DNA of 64,000 bases from Snodgrassella gandavensis (lineage in GTDB: Bacteria; Pseudomonadota; Gammaproteobacteria; Burkholderiales; Neisseriaceae): the NCBI RefSeq assembly GCF_914768025.1, contig NZ_CAJZCE010000002.1:244973-308972 (forward strand), in the 5' to 3' direction. The notes beneath the pieces were generated by a model. That model worked only from the letters and a program-made list of their open reading frames with translations, searched no databases and was not told the DNA's origin. A program made the position numbers and the translations under genes. Shown in pieces: positions 25,357 to 35,040 of this stretch; position 1 is the stretch's first letter; every line of letters begins with the position of its first letter.

Positions 25357-28300
25357 ATGTTAAGGTGGAACCAGTTACGACAATTCAGTTCTCGTGTGAA
25401 CGGTCAATTGTCTAGGCTAGCGCAGGCGAATCAGAAAATCACCCAGCGACCCAAAATTCTGAAATTGTGGTTATTATGCAGTTGTCTTTGGCTGATACTG
25501 GTATGCTGTTTTACTGCTTTTTTGTACTGGTATTATGATAAAAGCTGGCTGTTAAATCATAAATTTTATTTGCTGTTACTGGCATTGGCCGGTTTGTTTC
25601 TGTGTATTATATTGCCATTATTCTGGCGTATTTTTGTGGTTATTGACGGGCAGGAACGAACTATCCGTTTTATTGAGCGTACAATATATACACGTGAAAG
25701 CCCTGCCCAGCAAAATTTAATTGCATTTCAGAATTACCTGAAGCAGAAATATCATTTACCGGTTTTGAATCGTTGTTATATTCTTGCGGTACATGGTGTG
25801 CCCGATGCTTTTAGTGATGTGGGTGAACAGTTACAGCGTACCGGTTGGGTGCAGGTAGACAATGTTTATCTGGTTTTGATTAATACTATTGATGATATTG
25901 AGTCTATACCTCCATTTCGCGGTAAATATCATTGCCCATTTGATGGCTTGATAATACTACGCGACATGAAAAGTAATAAAACTTCGGTTACTCATGATAA
26001 TACTCAAATCTGGCTGGAAAAATTTTATCAAGTATTAAACTGGAAAATTCCATTTGTTCATGTATTTCAAAGTGATATTGAGTTAAAAAAATTTCCATTC
26101 AATCAGATTTTTGACTGGTCATCTTCATCAGAAGATATGGTTTCCGGTTTGAAAAATAAATCAGATGATTTATTTATTCAGGCTTTTCTGAAAAGCCGGG
26201 ACAGACAGTTTTTGTCCCTGATTGATGCTATTGCACTGGCTAAATTAAATCTCGCAAAGGCTTATTCTGAACAGCAGCTCCCTTGGTCTATGGGCGTTGC
26301 TGTTCAGGCAAGGCAAAGTAACTGGTGGGAAACATGGTCGATGGTGGCTGAGCATTTATATCAGCGTCCTGCCAAATTATCGGTACAGTCTGGCGGTTTG
26401 AAGCTGGCGAAAGCTGGTTTGGTCATCAGTGCTATTGCATTTGTTATGATTGTGTATGCTTTTGCCAGTAATTATCGTGAAGCGCAAACTTTCCGGAGCC
26501 AGATTACTAATCTGAATAAATCTTCCGCTACTGGCAGCCCGATTAACTCAATTCTGGCTTTGCAGAATCATATTGCACTGGTGAGTAATGTTCCTAAACC
26601 ATTTTATCGCCGTTTGGGTTTCAATCATGATGATTTACTGCTGAATAAGGCATTTGCAGCATATGGCAAGGCGGCAAAAAAATGGCTAATAGTGCCCACT
26701 GATCAGCAGATTATTCTGGTATTGGAGTCTTTGCACCAGTTGCAGACTTTATCTAATGCAACAAATGCAAATGAAGTTATAGAGGAGGTTGCCAAGCAGT
26801 CCAGTAATGCTGTTGCTCTGGATGAGGGTTTTAATGCGCTTAAGGCGTATTTAATGCTCCGGCGTCCGAAACGGATAGATAATATTTTTCTAAGTGATTA
26901 TTTATCCCGTTTGTATCGCACGCAAGGTTTTCAGAATGCAGATACTGCGCAAAATATATTCAGGTTTTATACCAGTAATATGAGTAAACATCGTAACTGG
27001 TTTCTGAACGAAGATTCTGTACTGGTGGGGCAAAGTCGGGTGGTGTTGAATCATATAGTTAGCCAGCAGCAGGAAGATGTAGTTATTTATCAGCATTTAC
27101 TTGATACGGCATTAGAAAAGTATGCTGATATTGATTTGGTACGACTTGCTGGCAAGGAGAGCACTCAATTCTGGACAAATAAGGAAAAATTACGTGGTGC
27201 TTTCACTGCTCGTGCCTGGAAGGAATGGTTTAAACCGGAAATTGACAAGCTGAATCCTGAACATTTTAAAAATGGTTCATGGGTGCTTAATGAATCAGAG
27301 GAAAGCAATGAAAATAATGATATCCGTAAACAGATAATGATTTTGTACAAGCAGGATTATTTTAATGCCTGGAAAGATTTTTTATCTGGGATTCAGTGGG
27401 TTCCAGTTACGGGTTTGAATAAGCAGATGGATCGTCTAAAGAAATATTCAGACAAAAAAAATTCTGTACTGGTGAAATTATTAACTGTAATTCAGATGAA
27501 TGCCAGTATTGGCTATCCTGAAGACCGAACTGATAATGGTAAGGGTGTGTTACAGGATTTTGAGCCAATCGTTGATTTAATTAAGACGGTAGAGGAAAAA
27601 AATAAGCGAACCAGCCGTAAACTGGATGAGTATCAGGAAAATTTACTGGTTATGTATCTGGAGGTGCAAAAAGTTCAGGGTGCAAGCAATCAGGCTTCTG
27701 CATCACAGCTTTCATTTAATACTATATTGAATGGCGATAATGGTTCCGGTTTGGCCAAAGCAGAAGAGTCAATCAATTTACAAGTAGCCAATCTGGGAGA
27801 GGAGTGGCAGGATATCGGGCATACTTTGCTTAGCTATCCTTTTGTTGATACTAAAAAAGCTATTCTGGTTCCTGCTTTGGACAATATTAATGCGTTATGG
27901 CAGCAGATGGTGGTATCGCAATGGAATTATCGTTTTGCTAATCGCTATCCTTTGAATCCATCTGGCGATCTGGATGTGTCTTTGTCTGAATTACAAAAGT
28001 TTATTGATCCACAAAAAGGTGTAGTTGCACAATTTAATCAGCAATATTTAAATAAAATTCTTAATCTTGTGGGTAATCAGTGGATTGTTAATCCGGCAGT
28101 AATGGATCAGGTTCAGATTGATGATCAGTTTGTAAGTGGCTTAAATGAATTAAATCAGTTGTTAGAGTTTGTAGCTGATGGTACGAATACAGCTTCTTTT
28201 GAAGTGATGTTATTGCCAACTCCTGAGGTTAAACAGATTATTTTGACTTTCAATAAGCAAAATATTGAGTTTTATAATGAGAAGTCATTCTGGCGCAAAG

Positions 28301-28596
28301 TAAATTGGTCTGTTAGTGATAATGCCGACAAGAAAGCATCAATCCAGTGGATTGATACTGCAAACAAAACAGGGCGGCTAGAAGTGGTGGGTGATTTGAG
28401 TATTCTGCGTTTACTTGAAAAAGCTCAGGCGCGTAAAAATGATGATGGTACTTATCAGCTTAAATGGATAATAAAAGACAGGGCAGTAGAAATGAATCTG
28501 AAAAATTTGCAGACTAATGATCTGATTACATTGCTTAAATTAAAGGGCACTCATTTGCCACAACAGGTATTCAAGGTAGATCAAGATGCAAATTAG
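25357..28596 (+). CDS. tssM: T6SS membrane-complex protein TssM (IcmF)
   Basis: 1079 residues. TssM spans the inner membrane and, with TssJ and TssL, forms the envelope channel. Membrane segments are at about 37-60, 70-92 and 350-370; the large periplasmic part follows. The C-terminal IcmF region is recognisable (TGRLEVVGDLSILRLLEKAQA). The cytoplasmic loop between segments 2 and 3 shows no Walker A (no GxxGxGK[ST]), so the NTPase-like domain looks non-catalytic. Its end overlaps tssA by 11 bases. It is strongly AT-rich, unlike the effector block. Confidence 0.93.
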   Translation: MLRWNQLRQFSSRVNGQLSRLAQANQKITQRPKILKLWLLCSCLWLILVCCFTAFLYWYYDKSWLLNHKFYLLLLALAGLFLCIILPLFWRIFVVIDGQERTIRFIERTIYTRESPAQQNLIAFQNYLKQKYHLPVLNRCYILAVHGVPDAFSDVGEQLQRTGWVQVDNVYLVLINTIDDIESIPPFRGKYHCPFDGLIILRDMKSNKTSVTHDNTQIWLEKFYQVLNWKIPFVHVFQSDIELKKFPFNQIFDWSSSSEDMVSGLKNKSDDLFIQAFLKSRDRQFLSLIDAIALAKLNLAKAYSEQQLPWSMGVAVQARQSNWWETWSMVAEHLYQRPAKLSVQSGGLKLAKAGLVISAIAFVMIVYAFASNYREAQTFRSQITNLNKSSATGSPINSILALQNHIALVSNVPKPFYRRLGFNHDDLLLNKAFAAYGKAAKKWLIVPTDQQIILVLESLHQLQTLSNATNANEVIEEVAKQSSNAVALDEGFNALKAYLMLRRPKRIDNIFLSDYLSRLYRTQGFQNADTAQNIFRFYTSNMSKHRNWFLNEDSVLVGQSRVVLNHIVSQQQEDVVIYQHLLDTALEKYADIDLVRLAGKESTQFWTNKEKLRGAFTARAWKEWFKPEIDKLNPEHFKNGSWVLNESEESNENNDIRKQIMILYKQDYFNAWKDFLSGIQWVPVTGLNKQMDRLKKYSDKKNSVLVKLLTVIQMNASIGYPEDRTDNGKGVLQDFEPIVDLIKTVEEKNKRTSRKLDEYQENLLVMYLEVQKVQGASNQASASQLSFNTILNGDNGSGLAKAEESINLQVANLGEEWQDIGHTLLSYPFVDTKKAILVPALDNINALWQQMVVSQWNYRFANRYPLNPSGDLDVSLSELQKFIDPQKGVVAQFNQQYLNKILNLVGNQWIVNPAVMDQVQIDDQFVSGLNELNQLLEFVADGTNTASFEVMLLPTPEVKQIILTFNKQNIEFYNEKSFWRKVNWSVSDNADKKASIQWIDTANKTGRLEVVGDLSILRLLEKAQARKNDDGTYQLKWIIKDRAVEMNLKNLQTNDLITLLKLKGTHLPQQVFKVDQDAN

Positions 28597-30166
28597 TGCG
28601 GCATTGAAAATTCTTCAAAAGCGGAAAATCTATGAAGATGTAAAGCCTTTATGGGAGGATATTGAATATCTATTGGTTCCTGTGGATGGTGAACCTGAAG
28701 ATGTAACCCATCATGATTCTTTTCTGGATATTCGTCAGGAGCTGGAAAAAGTTAGTGATATTCAGTTGGGTAAGATTGAGGATGCCGCTAATTATCTGTG
28801 CCAGAATGTGGGTAAAGATATTCGTGTAGTGGTGTATTTAACCTATGTATTGTTTCGTCGTGAGGCATTTAAAGGTTTAATTAAGGGCTTATTGTTATTG
28901 TACGGTGTGCAGGCAATATATCCATCTACGTTCCAGCCACAACGTATTTCGGTGATTAAAACCATGCTTCGCTGGCTGGGTGGCACAAAAATGGAAGATG
29001 CCTTTTTATTGTGCCAAGATACGTTGTTACCGAATGAATATCAAGCCATTACCATATTGTGTGAATTAATTCAGGAAAATTTAGGGGCACAATTTAAGGT
29101 AACAATTGATGAACTGGCTGGTTTGCTGGGGTGGCTGCCGGTTCCTGCAGGAGAGAATCAAACTCCTCTCGCAAGTGAAACTACCTCCACTTTTGCAGAC
29201 AATAGTTCTAGGCAGAGTAGCAGTATTGATAATGACGAAGTAATTTTACGCTCCTCTCAGGACCTGATGCAAACAATGAAGTCGGTAGGACAGTTCATTG
29301 CTGATAAAGAACAGAAAGAATATGCTTCATATCGGTTATTGCGTCAGTTTCGCTGGGATTTGCTTGAGCGCTTACCTTTACATCAGGATGGTCTAACTAA
29401 AATTGCTTCACCACGACAGGAGTTAGTTAACCATTTGCAGGCATTATATCAGCGTAAAGACTGGGCCGGTTTATTGGCACAATGTCATGCCGGTTTTATG
29501 GAAGCATCTAATCATTTTTATCTTGATTTACAATTTTTGAGTTGGACAGCAATGCAACATTTGGCTCCGGAAGCAAATGTCTGGGCGGATATGCTGTGTA
29601 GCGATCTGGCTTTTTTGCTTACTCGGTTATCCGGGCTGGAAGCCTTAACATTTAATGATAGTCGCCCCTTTGCTTCAGGTGAAGTATTAGACTGGATAGC
29701 TATTCATGCACGCTTTCAGCAACAGAATATCGAGGAAATACAGCTATCTTCCAATAGTGAGCTTACTTCAACGAATGAGATTGATGCTCAGGCTTTTGTT
29801 ATTTTGGCAGAACAGGGTTTTGATAAAGCTATGGAGTGGCTGGCTACGGTACAGTTTGAGGATGGTCTTGAACAATTATATTACAAGCAGTTTTTACTTG
29901 CCCGATTGGCTATTAAGGGTGGTAAAACTGATTTTGCTTTATCTTTACTGGAAAAACTTAATCTGCCATTTTCACAACAGCCATTATTTGAATGGAATAA
30001 GAAATTGACTTTTCAGATTAAACAGGAGTTGTTAAAGCTTTTACAGCAAAAACATATAACCATTAAAGGTAGTAGTAAAGAATTTGTAGCAGGGCAAATC
30101 GAAGAATTGAAAAAAGAGCTGGTGTTGCTCAATCCGTTTCTGGCGCATCAATTATTGTACAGGTAG
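28586..30166 (+). CDS. tssA: T6SS cap/baseplate protein TssA
   Basis: 526 residues. TssA initiates tube-sheath assembly or stabilises its distal end. The N-terminal ImpA domain is visible (KDIRVVVYLTYVLFRREAFKGL, which is the KDLRV-type block), followed by a Ser/Asp-rich linker at about 195-220 and a C-terminal helical domain (LDLQFLSWTAMQHL). Which TssA subclass this is cannot be settled by eye. Overlaps tssM and sits 9 bases before tssF. Family call good. Confidence 0.85.
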   Translation: MQISAALKILQKRKIYEDVKPLWEDIEYLLVPVDGEPEDVTHHDSFLDIRQELEKVSDIQLGKIEDAANYLCQNVGKDIRVVVYLTYVLFRREAFKGLIKGLLLLYGVQAIYPSTFQPQRISVIKTMLRWLGGTKMEDAFLLCQDTLLPNEYQAITILCELIQENLGAQFKVTIDELAGLLGWLPVPAGENQTPLASETTSTFADNSSRQSSSIDNDEVILRSSQDLMQTMKSVGQFIADKEQKEYASYRLLRQFRWDLLERLPLHQDGLTKIASPRQELVNHLQALYQRKDWAGLLAQCHAGFMEASNHFYLDLQFLSWTAMQHLAPEANVWADMLCSDLAFLLTRLSGLEALTFNDSRPFASGEVLDWIAIHARFQQQNIEEIQLSSNSELTSTNEIDAQAFVILAEQGFDKAMEWLATVQFEDGLEQLYYKQFLLARLAIKGGKTDFALSLLEKLNLPFSQQPLFEWNKKLTFQIKQELLKLLQQKHITIKGSSKEFVAGQIEELKKELVLLNPFLAHQLLYR

Positions 30167-30175
30167 GTAGTAGAT

Positions 30176-31933
30176 ATGGATAAAAAAGACAATATTCTGC
30201 GTTATTATGAAGCGGAAATGCGCTATCTGAAGGAAGCGGGGCAGGATTTTGCCGAGGCTCATCCTGAAGCTGCACAGTATTTGAAAATGCAGGATTCTCT
30301 TGAGCGGGATCCGATGGTAGAGCGTTTGTTTGAAGGGTTTGCTTTTTTAACGGCAAAGCTGTATCAAAAAATTGATGATGATATGCCGGAGTTAACAGAA
30401 AGTGCACTGGCGCTGTTATGGCCACACCATCTTCAGCCGGTTGCTTCTATGTCGATAGCACAATTGATGTTAAATAAGCAGATTTATACCAATGATCAGC
30501 ATATTCCGGCAGGGCTGATATTACAGACAGCAGTTGATTCAAACACCCGAATTTCCTGTGAATATCGGACGACACAAGCAGTTGATATTTATCCTATTGA
30601 TATAGGTGATTTTCGTCTGGTGCATAATGATTTGGGTCAATCTATTATTCAATTGCGTTTGCAATTACGTCAAACTGATGCTGGTCAGAATATCCGTCTG
30701 CCAGACCAATTTTCGCTTAAGTTCCATCTTGTTGGTGAAATAGAAACCAGATTAAGTATTTATCATTATTTGATAAATCATTTGGCACAGATAACTACGG
30801 ATGAGGATTTTATTGCTGTAAATGATAAGCTATCACTACAACGAGCCCATTTTAACTATGATTCAGTAACTTGGTTACAACAGAGACAGGCTAATGAGCA
30901 TGATTTATTGATGGAATATTTTCTGTTTAAAGAAAAATTTCTGTTTTTTGAATTAAAAGGGCTGAGTGGGAAAGATTTTGATAATGATAAACATGAGTTA
31001 TTGGTAAATTGTCATTTAAAACGTGATTTTCCATTAGAATTGGTTTTTAACAGAGAATATTTAAAATTATTTTGTGTGCCTGTAATCAATCTGTTTGATC
31101 TGGGTGCTGAACCAATAGTACGTTCTCATTTACATACTGAATATAAATTATCACCCATGTTTTCGGCTCCAGAGCAGGTTACTGTGTGTGCGGTTACTGA
31201 GGTGGACTCATTTAGCCAGATTAGTGGCAACAGAAAGCGTTATTTGCCTTTTAATGAATTCAAGCATGGCAAACGTGAGTTAAATATTCTTGAACGGGAC
31301 AAACCTTATTATTATATTCGTACCCGGCGAGGTATTGGCAATAAATACGATAATTTTATTAGTTTCAGTGGTGAAATGCAGGCTGATGAAGAGGAAATTT
31401 TTTCTATCAGTATTCTTGGTGCTAATGGTAATTTACCTCGACAAATCACTAAATATAATAGAATGTTAAGTTTGCATTCTCCTGTTTTAGGCGTAAAAGA
31501 TGCTCAAATGGTAATGGTGCCAACAGCTTTACACTATCCGCCTGATTATAAGAATCAGCAATGGCAGTTATTATTCGAAATGAGTAATAATTATCTGGCT
31601 ACATTAGATACAGGGACATTAAAAAATAGTTTGCGTTTACTTAATTGGTCTACAGCCGCTGCAAATGAAAAAAATATAGCTGCAATCAATGCTGTGCAGA
31701 CTGAAATTAAACACATTATGCATCAGGGGATGATGATTAGATGTTTGGTAATTGATATTGAACTGGATAGTGCTGGTTTTATTAATGAAGCAGATGCTGC
31801 CTTATTTGCCTATGTGTTAAATCGTTATTTAATAGCTTATGCTCAGCTAAATTTAGCCATTAAAGTGAATGTAATATTGCAGCCTGAGGCAATTACTTTA
31901 AGTTGGCCAATAAATGTGGATGAAAAAATTTAA
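30176..31933 (+). CDS. tssF: T6SS baseplate protein TssF
   Basis: 585 residues. TssF pairs with TssG and TssE as the baseplate wedge around VgrG. The N-terminus is diagnostic: YYEAEMRYLKEAGQDFAEAHP, then DPMVERLFEGFAFLTAKLYQKIDDD and the LLWPHHLQPVASM block. The middle region includes NLFDLGAEPI and the IRTRRGIGNKYDNFI stretch. The stop codon shares a base with the tssG start (TAATG), indicating translational coupling. Confidence 0.96.
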   Translation: MDKKDNILRYYEAEMRYLKEAGQDFAEAHPEAAQYLKMQDSLERDPMVERLFEGFAFLTAKLYQKIDDDMPELTESALALLWPHHLQPVASMSIAQLMLNKQIYTNDQHIPAGLILQTAVDSNTRISCEYRTTQAVDIYPIDIGDFRLVHNDLGQSIIQLRLQLRQTDAGQNIRLPDQFSLKFHLVGEIETRLSIYHYLINHLAQITTDEDFIAVNDKLSLQRAHFNYDSVTWLQQRQANEHDLLMEYFLFKEKFLFFELKGLSGKDFDNDKHELLVNCHLKRDFPLELVFNREYLKLFCVPVINLFDLGAEPIVRSHLHTEYKLSPMFSAPEQVTVCAVTEVDSFSQISGNRKRYLPFNEFKHGKRELNILERDKPYYYIRTRRGIGNKYDNFISFSGEMQADEEEIFSISILGANGNLPRQITKYNRMLSLHSPVLGVKDAQMVMVPTALHYPPDYKNQQWQLLFEMSNNYLATLDTGTLKNSLRLLNWSTAAANEKNIAAINAVQTEIKHIMHQGMMIRCLVIDIELDSAGFINEADAALFAYVLNRYLIAYAQLNLAIKVNVILQPEAITLSWPINVDEKI

Positions 31934-32895
31934 TGAATGCCGGTTTGTTCAATCGCCTATTGCTGGCACCAGAAGCATATAATTTTTTTCAGTTTTGTCA
32001 TTTACTGGAGTTGCATCAGATTAATTTGCGTGTACCTGATTTGCAGAGCGAAAGTGAATTGACGTTGCAGTTTTGTGCCTGGCCATATCTTGGTTTTCCG
32101 GCCAGTGAACTTAAGCAGGCTTTGCCTGAATCAGTTTATGATTACAAACTACCAGTTGTGTTTACTACTTTTATGGGGTTAATTGGTACAGATGGGGTAA
32201 TGCCAAACTGGCTCATTGCAGAAAGTGCTGAAAAAAAAGATGGTATGGACAATCTGACAGCCTTTCTGGATATATTCCATCACCGTCTGATGGCTATGTT
32301 TTATCAGATATGGAAACGTTTTCATTATGAATTCCAGTATCGTGAGAATGCTTCAGATCGTCTTTCACAAGTTTTACTGACATTAATTCATGGTCGAGAT
32401 ACTCTGGATATTGATCCGCGTTATTATTTGGGTGTTATTAAAGAGCTAAATAAAAAAAATAAAAATATTTTCGGTTTAAAAGAAATTGTACATTATGTTA
32501 TTCCAGCCGCCAGTGAGGTAGTTATAGAAGAGTTTATTCCCGTTAAATATCCGGTTACCCAGTTATCACTGGGTACAGGTATTGCATTTGAAAATGCGGT
32601 TTTAGGCCGATTTCTGTATGATGCTAATAGTCGTATAAGAATATCTGTAAAATTAAATAATTATACGACATTGAATTTATTGTATGAGAATCAGCCAGTG
32701 CGAATGATTTTAAAAACTCTGGTCAAGAAATATGTTGGTTGTACTCTGGATGTTGAACTGATGGCTACACTCAGTGCAGATCTGTTACCGTTGGCAAAAT
32801 TAAATGCTACTGCACCGCAGCAATTAAGTGCAGGTGTCACAGTAGGTCAGCCTGAATCTGGTATGCAATTTTCGATTTTTCTTGGGGAGTTGTAG
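31933..32895 (+). CDS. tssG: T6SS baseplate protein TssG
   Basis: 320 residues. Second wedge component. The N-terminal pattern YNFFQFCHLLE, then LTTFMGLIGTDGVMPNWL, is the family signature, as is FLDIFHHRLMAMFYQIWKRF. The C-terminus has the expected LGTGIAFENAVLGRFLYD-type block. It starts by overlap with tssF and stops directly before the tssJ ATG (TAGATG). Confidence 0.95.
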   Translation: MNAGLFNRLLLAPEAYNFFQFCHLLELHQINLRVPDLQSESELTLQFCAWPYLGFPASELKQALPESVYDYKLPVVFTTFMGLIGTDGVMPNWLIAESAEKKDGMDNLTAFLDIFHHRLMAMFYQIWKRFHYEFQYRENASDRLSQVLLTLIHGRDTLDIDPRYYLGVIKELNKKNKNIFGLKEIVHYVIPAASEVVIEEFIPVKYPVTQLSLGTGIAFENAVLGRFLYDANSRIRISVKLNNYTTLNLLYENQPVRMILKTLVKKYVGCTLDVELMATLSADLLPLAKLNATAPQQLSAGVTVGQPESGMQFSIFLGEL

Positions 32896-33615
32896 ATGAA
32901 TGTTCGTTTTTTGTCTGTGTTAATTTTGCTTATGGGGTTATCTGGTTGTGGATTGTTACAACAAGGATATGAGGATGCGCGCAAAGCAGGAAAAGAAGCT
33001 GTTGAATTGAAACATTATCATTATAATTTTAGGGTGGTTTCGGCGCATCTGTTAAATCAAACCGATAAATCGCAGCAAAATACTTTTAGAATGGTTATTT
33101 ATCAATTGCGTGATGATAATCTGTTTAATCAGGCCAGTTATTATGATTTACTGACCAATGCGGATAATGCTCTGGCTGAAGAATTGATTAAAAAGGATAT
33201 ACGTATGATTTATCCTTTTGATACTCAGGAAGTAAGAGGAGATATTGATAATAAAACGCAATATTTGGGTTTGGTATTTTTCTTTAATAAACCAGAAGCT
33301 GATGATAAATCATGGAAAATACTGATTCCAGTGAATCAGTTAAAATTATTTAGAGACAACTATATTTTGGCAGATGGCTCGCAGGCTCAATTAAAACCCA
33401 AAAAACAGGTTAAAGATTTACTCAAAAAGCAAAAACAGGCGGAAAAAGCACAGAAAAAAGCATTAAAAGAGCAGAAAAAACAGGCACAGCTTGCGAAAAA
33501 GCATCAGCAGGCTATGCAGGAGCAGTTAGATAAATTACAACAGCAAGGTAAACAGAATGCTCAGGATAAATTGGGAAAAAAGGTACAAAAGATATTACCT
33601 GATGCTAAAAAGTAG
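32896..33615 (+). CDS. tssJ: T6SS outer-membrane lipoprotein TssJ with lysine-rich tail
   Basis: 239 residues. Signal peptide with lipobox LSGC (Cys at 18). The globular TssJ part (about 35-165) shows the beta-sandwich pattern (LNQTDKSQQNTFRMVIYQLRD; LGLVFFFNK). TssJ anchors TssM to the outer membrane. Unusually, residues about 166-239 form a highly charged Lys/Gln/Ala coiled coil, absent from typical TssJ proteins of roughly 150-180 residues. Directly adjacent to tssG. Family call is by position and pattern. Confidence 0.85.
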   Translation: MNVRFLSVLILLMGLSGCGLLQQGYEDARKAGKEAVELKHYHYNFRVVSAHLLNQTDKSQQNTFRMVIYQLRDDNLFNQASYYDLLTNADNALAEELIKKDIRMIYPFDTQEVRGDIDNKTQYLGLVFFFNKPEADDKSWKILIPVNQLKLFRDNYILADGSQAQLKPKKQVKDLLKKQKQAEKAQKKALKEQKKQAQLAKKHQQAMQEQLDKLQQQGKQNAQDKLGKKVQKILPDAKK

Positions 33616-33734
33616 TGCTTTAACTGCCTTGTTATTGGCTATATAGTTTAGTATTTATTGAAATGCTCTGTGTATTGCTAAATAATTAAACTGAAATAAT
33701 TGTTTTTATATTAGAAAGTATAAATAAGTTTATT

Positions 33735-34142
33735 ATGATTGATGCGTCTATTTTGGAAAAAATTACTTTAAATTTTTCTGGAGATGTTCCGTTTGATAGT
33801 CTCGACTCCAAAGAGCGCTATATTTATAGTGTGATGAATAGTATTGAACGCATTCTAAATACACGTCGTGGTAGTGTTAAACATATACCTGATTATGGGC
33901 TACCAGATCTGAGTATTATTTATCGTCATTTACCCTCCAGTTTGTCTTTGTTACAGAAATATATTACTTTTACTTTATTAAAATATGAACCACGCGTACA
34001 GGCACTGCAAATTCAGATGGTTGAGAATAAATCAACAGATTTTATTATTGCTTATGAGTTGTTATGTAAGTTGAAAGAAGTTGGCTATATTCGCTTTTCA
34101 ACAACTTTTGATGGTAATGAGGCAGTAAGAGTATTTAGATAG
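33735..34142 (+). CDS. tssE: T6SS baseplate protein TssE (gp25-like)
   Basis: 135 residues, standard TssE size. It is homologous to phage T4 gp25 and nucleates sheath polymerisation. The family pattern is clear: SIERILNTRRGSVKHIPDYGLPDLS, which includes the EIERLLNTRRG-type block. It lies 119 bases after tssJ in an AT-rich spacer and closes the island; a strong terminator follows. Confidence 0.95.
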   Translation: MIDASILEKITLNFSGDVPFDSLDSKERYIYSVMNSIERILNTRRGSVKHIPDYGLPDLSIIYRHLPSSLSLLQKYITFTLLKYEPRVQALQIQMVENKSTDFIIAYELLCKLKEVGYIRFSTTFDGNEAVRVFR

Positions 34143-34180
34143 TTTTTAGCAGATAAAAGCATTATGTAAGTTGCCGATAA

Positions 34181-34216
34181 AAAAATACAGCCATAAACGG
34201 CTGTATTTTTTATTTT
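34181..34216. terminator. bidirectional terminator between tssE and tRNA-Pro
   Basis: AAAAATACAGCC (34181-34192) pairs with GGCTGTATTTTT (34199-34210) over ATAAAC. T-runs on both strands suit converging tssE (+) and tRNA-Pro (-) transcripts. Confidence 0.85.
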
Positions 34217-34292
34217 GGTCGGAGTGAAAGGATTCGAACCTTCGACCCCTTGCACCCCATGCAAGTGCGCTACCAGACTGCGCCACACTCCG
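34216..34292 (-). tRNA. tRNA-Pro (anticodon GGG)
   Basis: A 77-base cloverleaf on the minus strand. The acceptor stem CGGAGTG pairs with CACTCCG, the discriminator is A and CCA is encoded. D-loop CAGTCTGGTAGCGCA, anticodon stem CTTGC/GCAAG with loop ATGGGGT (anticodon GGG followed by G37), and T-arm GGTTCGAATCC are all standard. It reads proline codons CCC/CCU. Its 3' end faces the T6SS island. Confidence 0.96.
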
Positions 34293-34327
34293 ACTTCGTA
34301 AGGAAAGCGATTATAAGTGTAATCGTT

Positions 34328-34666
34328 TTACTTGGCAAGTACGCTATTCAGGTTATCTACTACTTTTTCGATTTGCTGACGGGTTTCCATGGCATCTATG
34401 GCTGGATTACCATCAGCATCTACCTGATTACGTGTAAATGGGTCGATATATGGTGTAAAGCTATCGCGCAATTGTCGAATTTTAATTACATCAGCACGGG
34501 TGTAGTGCTGGCCGCCATAGCCAACAACAACTCCGTGTGTCTGCTGCCAGGCAGAAAACTGTTCAGCACTGATGTCAGCAAGACGGCATAGTTCTTCAAG
34601 GGTGAAGTACCGTTGTGCAGGAATAGGTAACAATTGCTTAAGCTTGTTTTCCATTATAGTGATCAA
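34328..34666 (-). CDS. MerR-like helix-turn-helix protein
   Basis: 112 residues, a small protein with a MerR-type winged helix pattern ([37 protein letters not shown]) but no metal- or ligand-binding extension. It overlaps the end of ihfA by 29 bases (or 17 if the inner ATG at 34654 is used). A small MerR-like gene after ihfA is common in betaproteobacteria. Probably a DNA-binding regulator; targets unknown. Confidence 0.75.
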   Translation of the reverse strand: MITIMENKLKQLLPIPAQRYFTLEELCRLADISAEQFSAWQQTHGVVVGYGGQHYTRADVIKIRQLRDSFTPYIDPFTRNQVDADGNPAIDAMETRQQIEKVVDNLNSVLAK

Positions 34667-34940
34667 CCATGCCTTTCAATTTTTGTGAAGCGTGGAATGT
34701 GACAACGCGTCTGGCTGAAATTGGTACTTCTTCGCCAGTTTTAGGGTTACGCCCCGGACGTTGTGGTTTGTCGCGCAACTGGAAGTTACCAAAACCGGAG
34801 ATTTTGATTTGTTCCCCTTGTTCCAGAGTGCTGCGAATTTCTTCAAAAAACAGTTCTACGATTTCTTTGGCATCATGTTTACTCATGCCAGCAATTTTGT
34901 CTACGAGAATATCTGCAAGTTCAGCTTTTGTCAGCGTCAT
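34638..34940 (-). CDS. ihfA: integration host factor subunit alpha
   Basis: 100 residues, standard length. IHF alpha/beta heterodimers bend DNA sharply at specific sites. The signature is present: [21 protein letters not shown], the beta-arm with its conserved Pro, and the N-terminal [15 protein letters not shown]. It follows pheT on the same strand after 100 bases, the standard pheST-ihfA order. Confidence 0.96.
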   Translation of the reverse strand: MTLTKAELADILVDKIAGMSKHDAKEIVELFFEEIRSTLEQGEQIKISGFGNFQLRDKPQRPGRNPKTGEEVPISARRVVTFHASQKLKGMVDHYNGKQA

Positions 34941-35040
34941 ATCAAAATTTCTTTCATTAAAGAGGGCGTTATTATCCCCAAATTAGTTTGTGTTTTCAAG
35001 TGTATAAATTTTTAATCGAGTAGCTTGTATGGTTGTGGTT

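Noticed and set aside
34181..34292. tRNA-Pro as an attachment site of the T6SS island
   Set aside because: No duplicated tRNA end or integrase was found in the window; kept as a low-interest question only.
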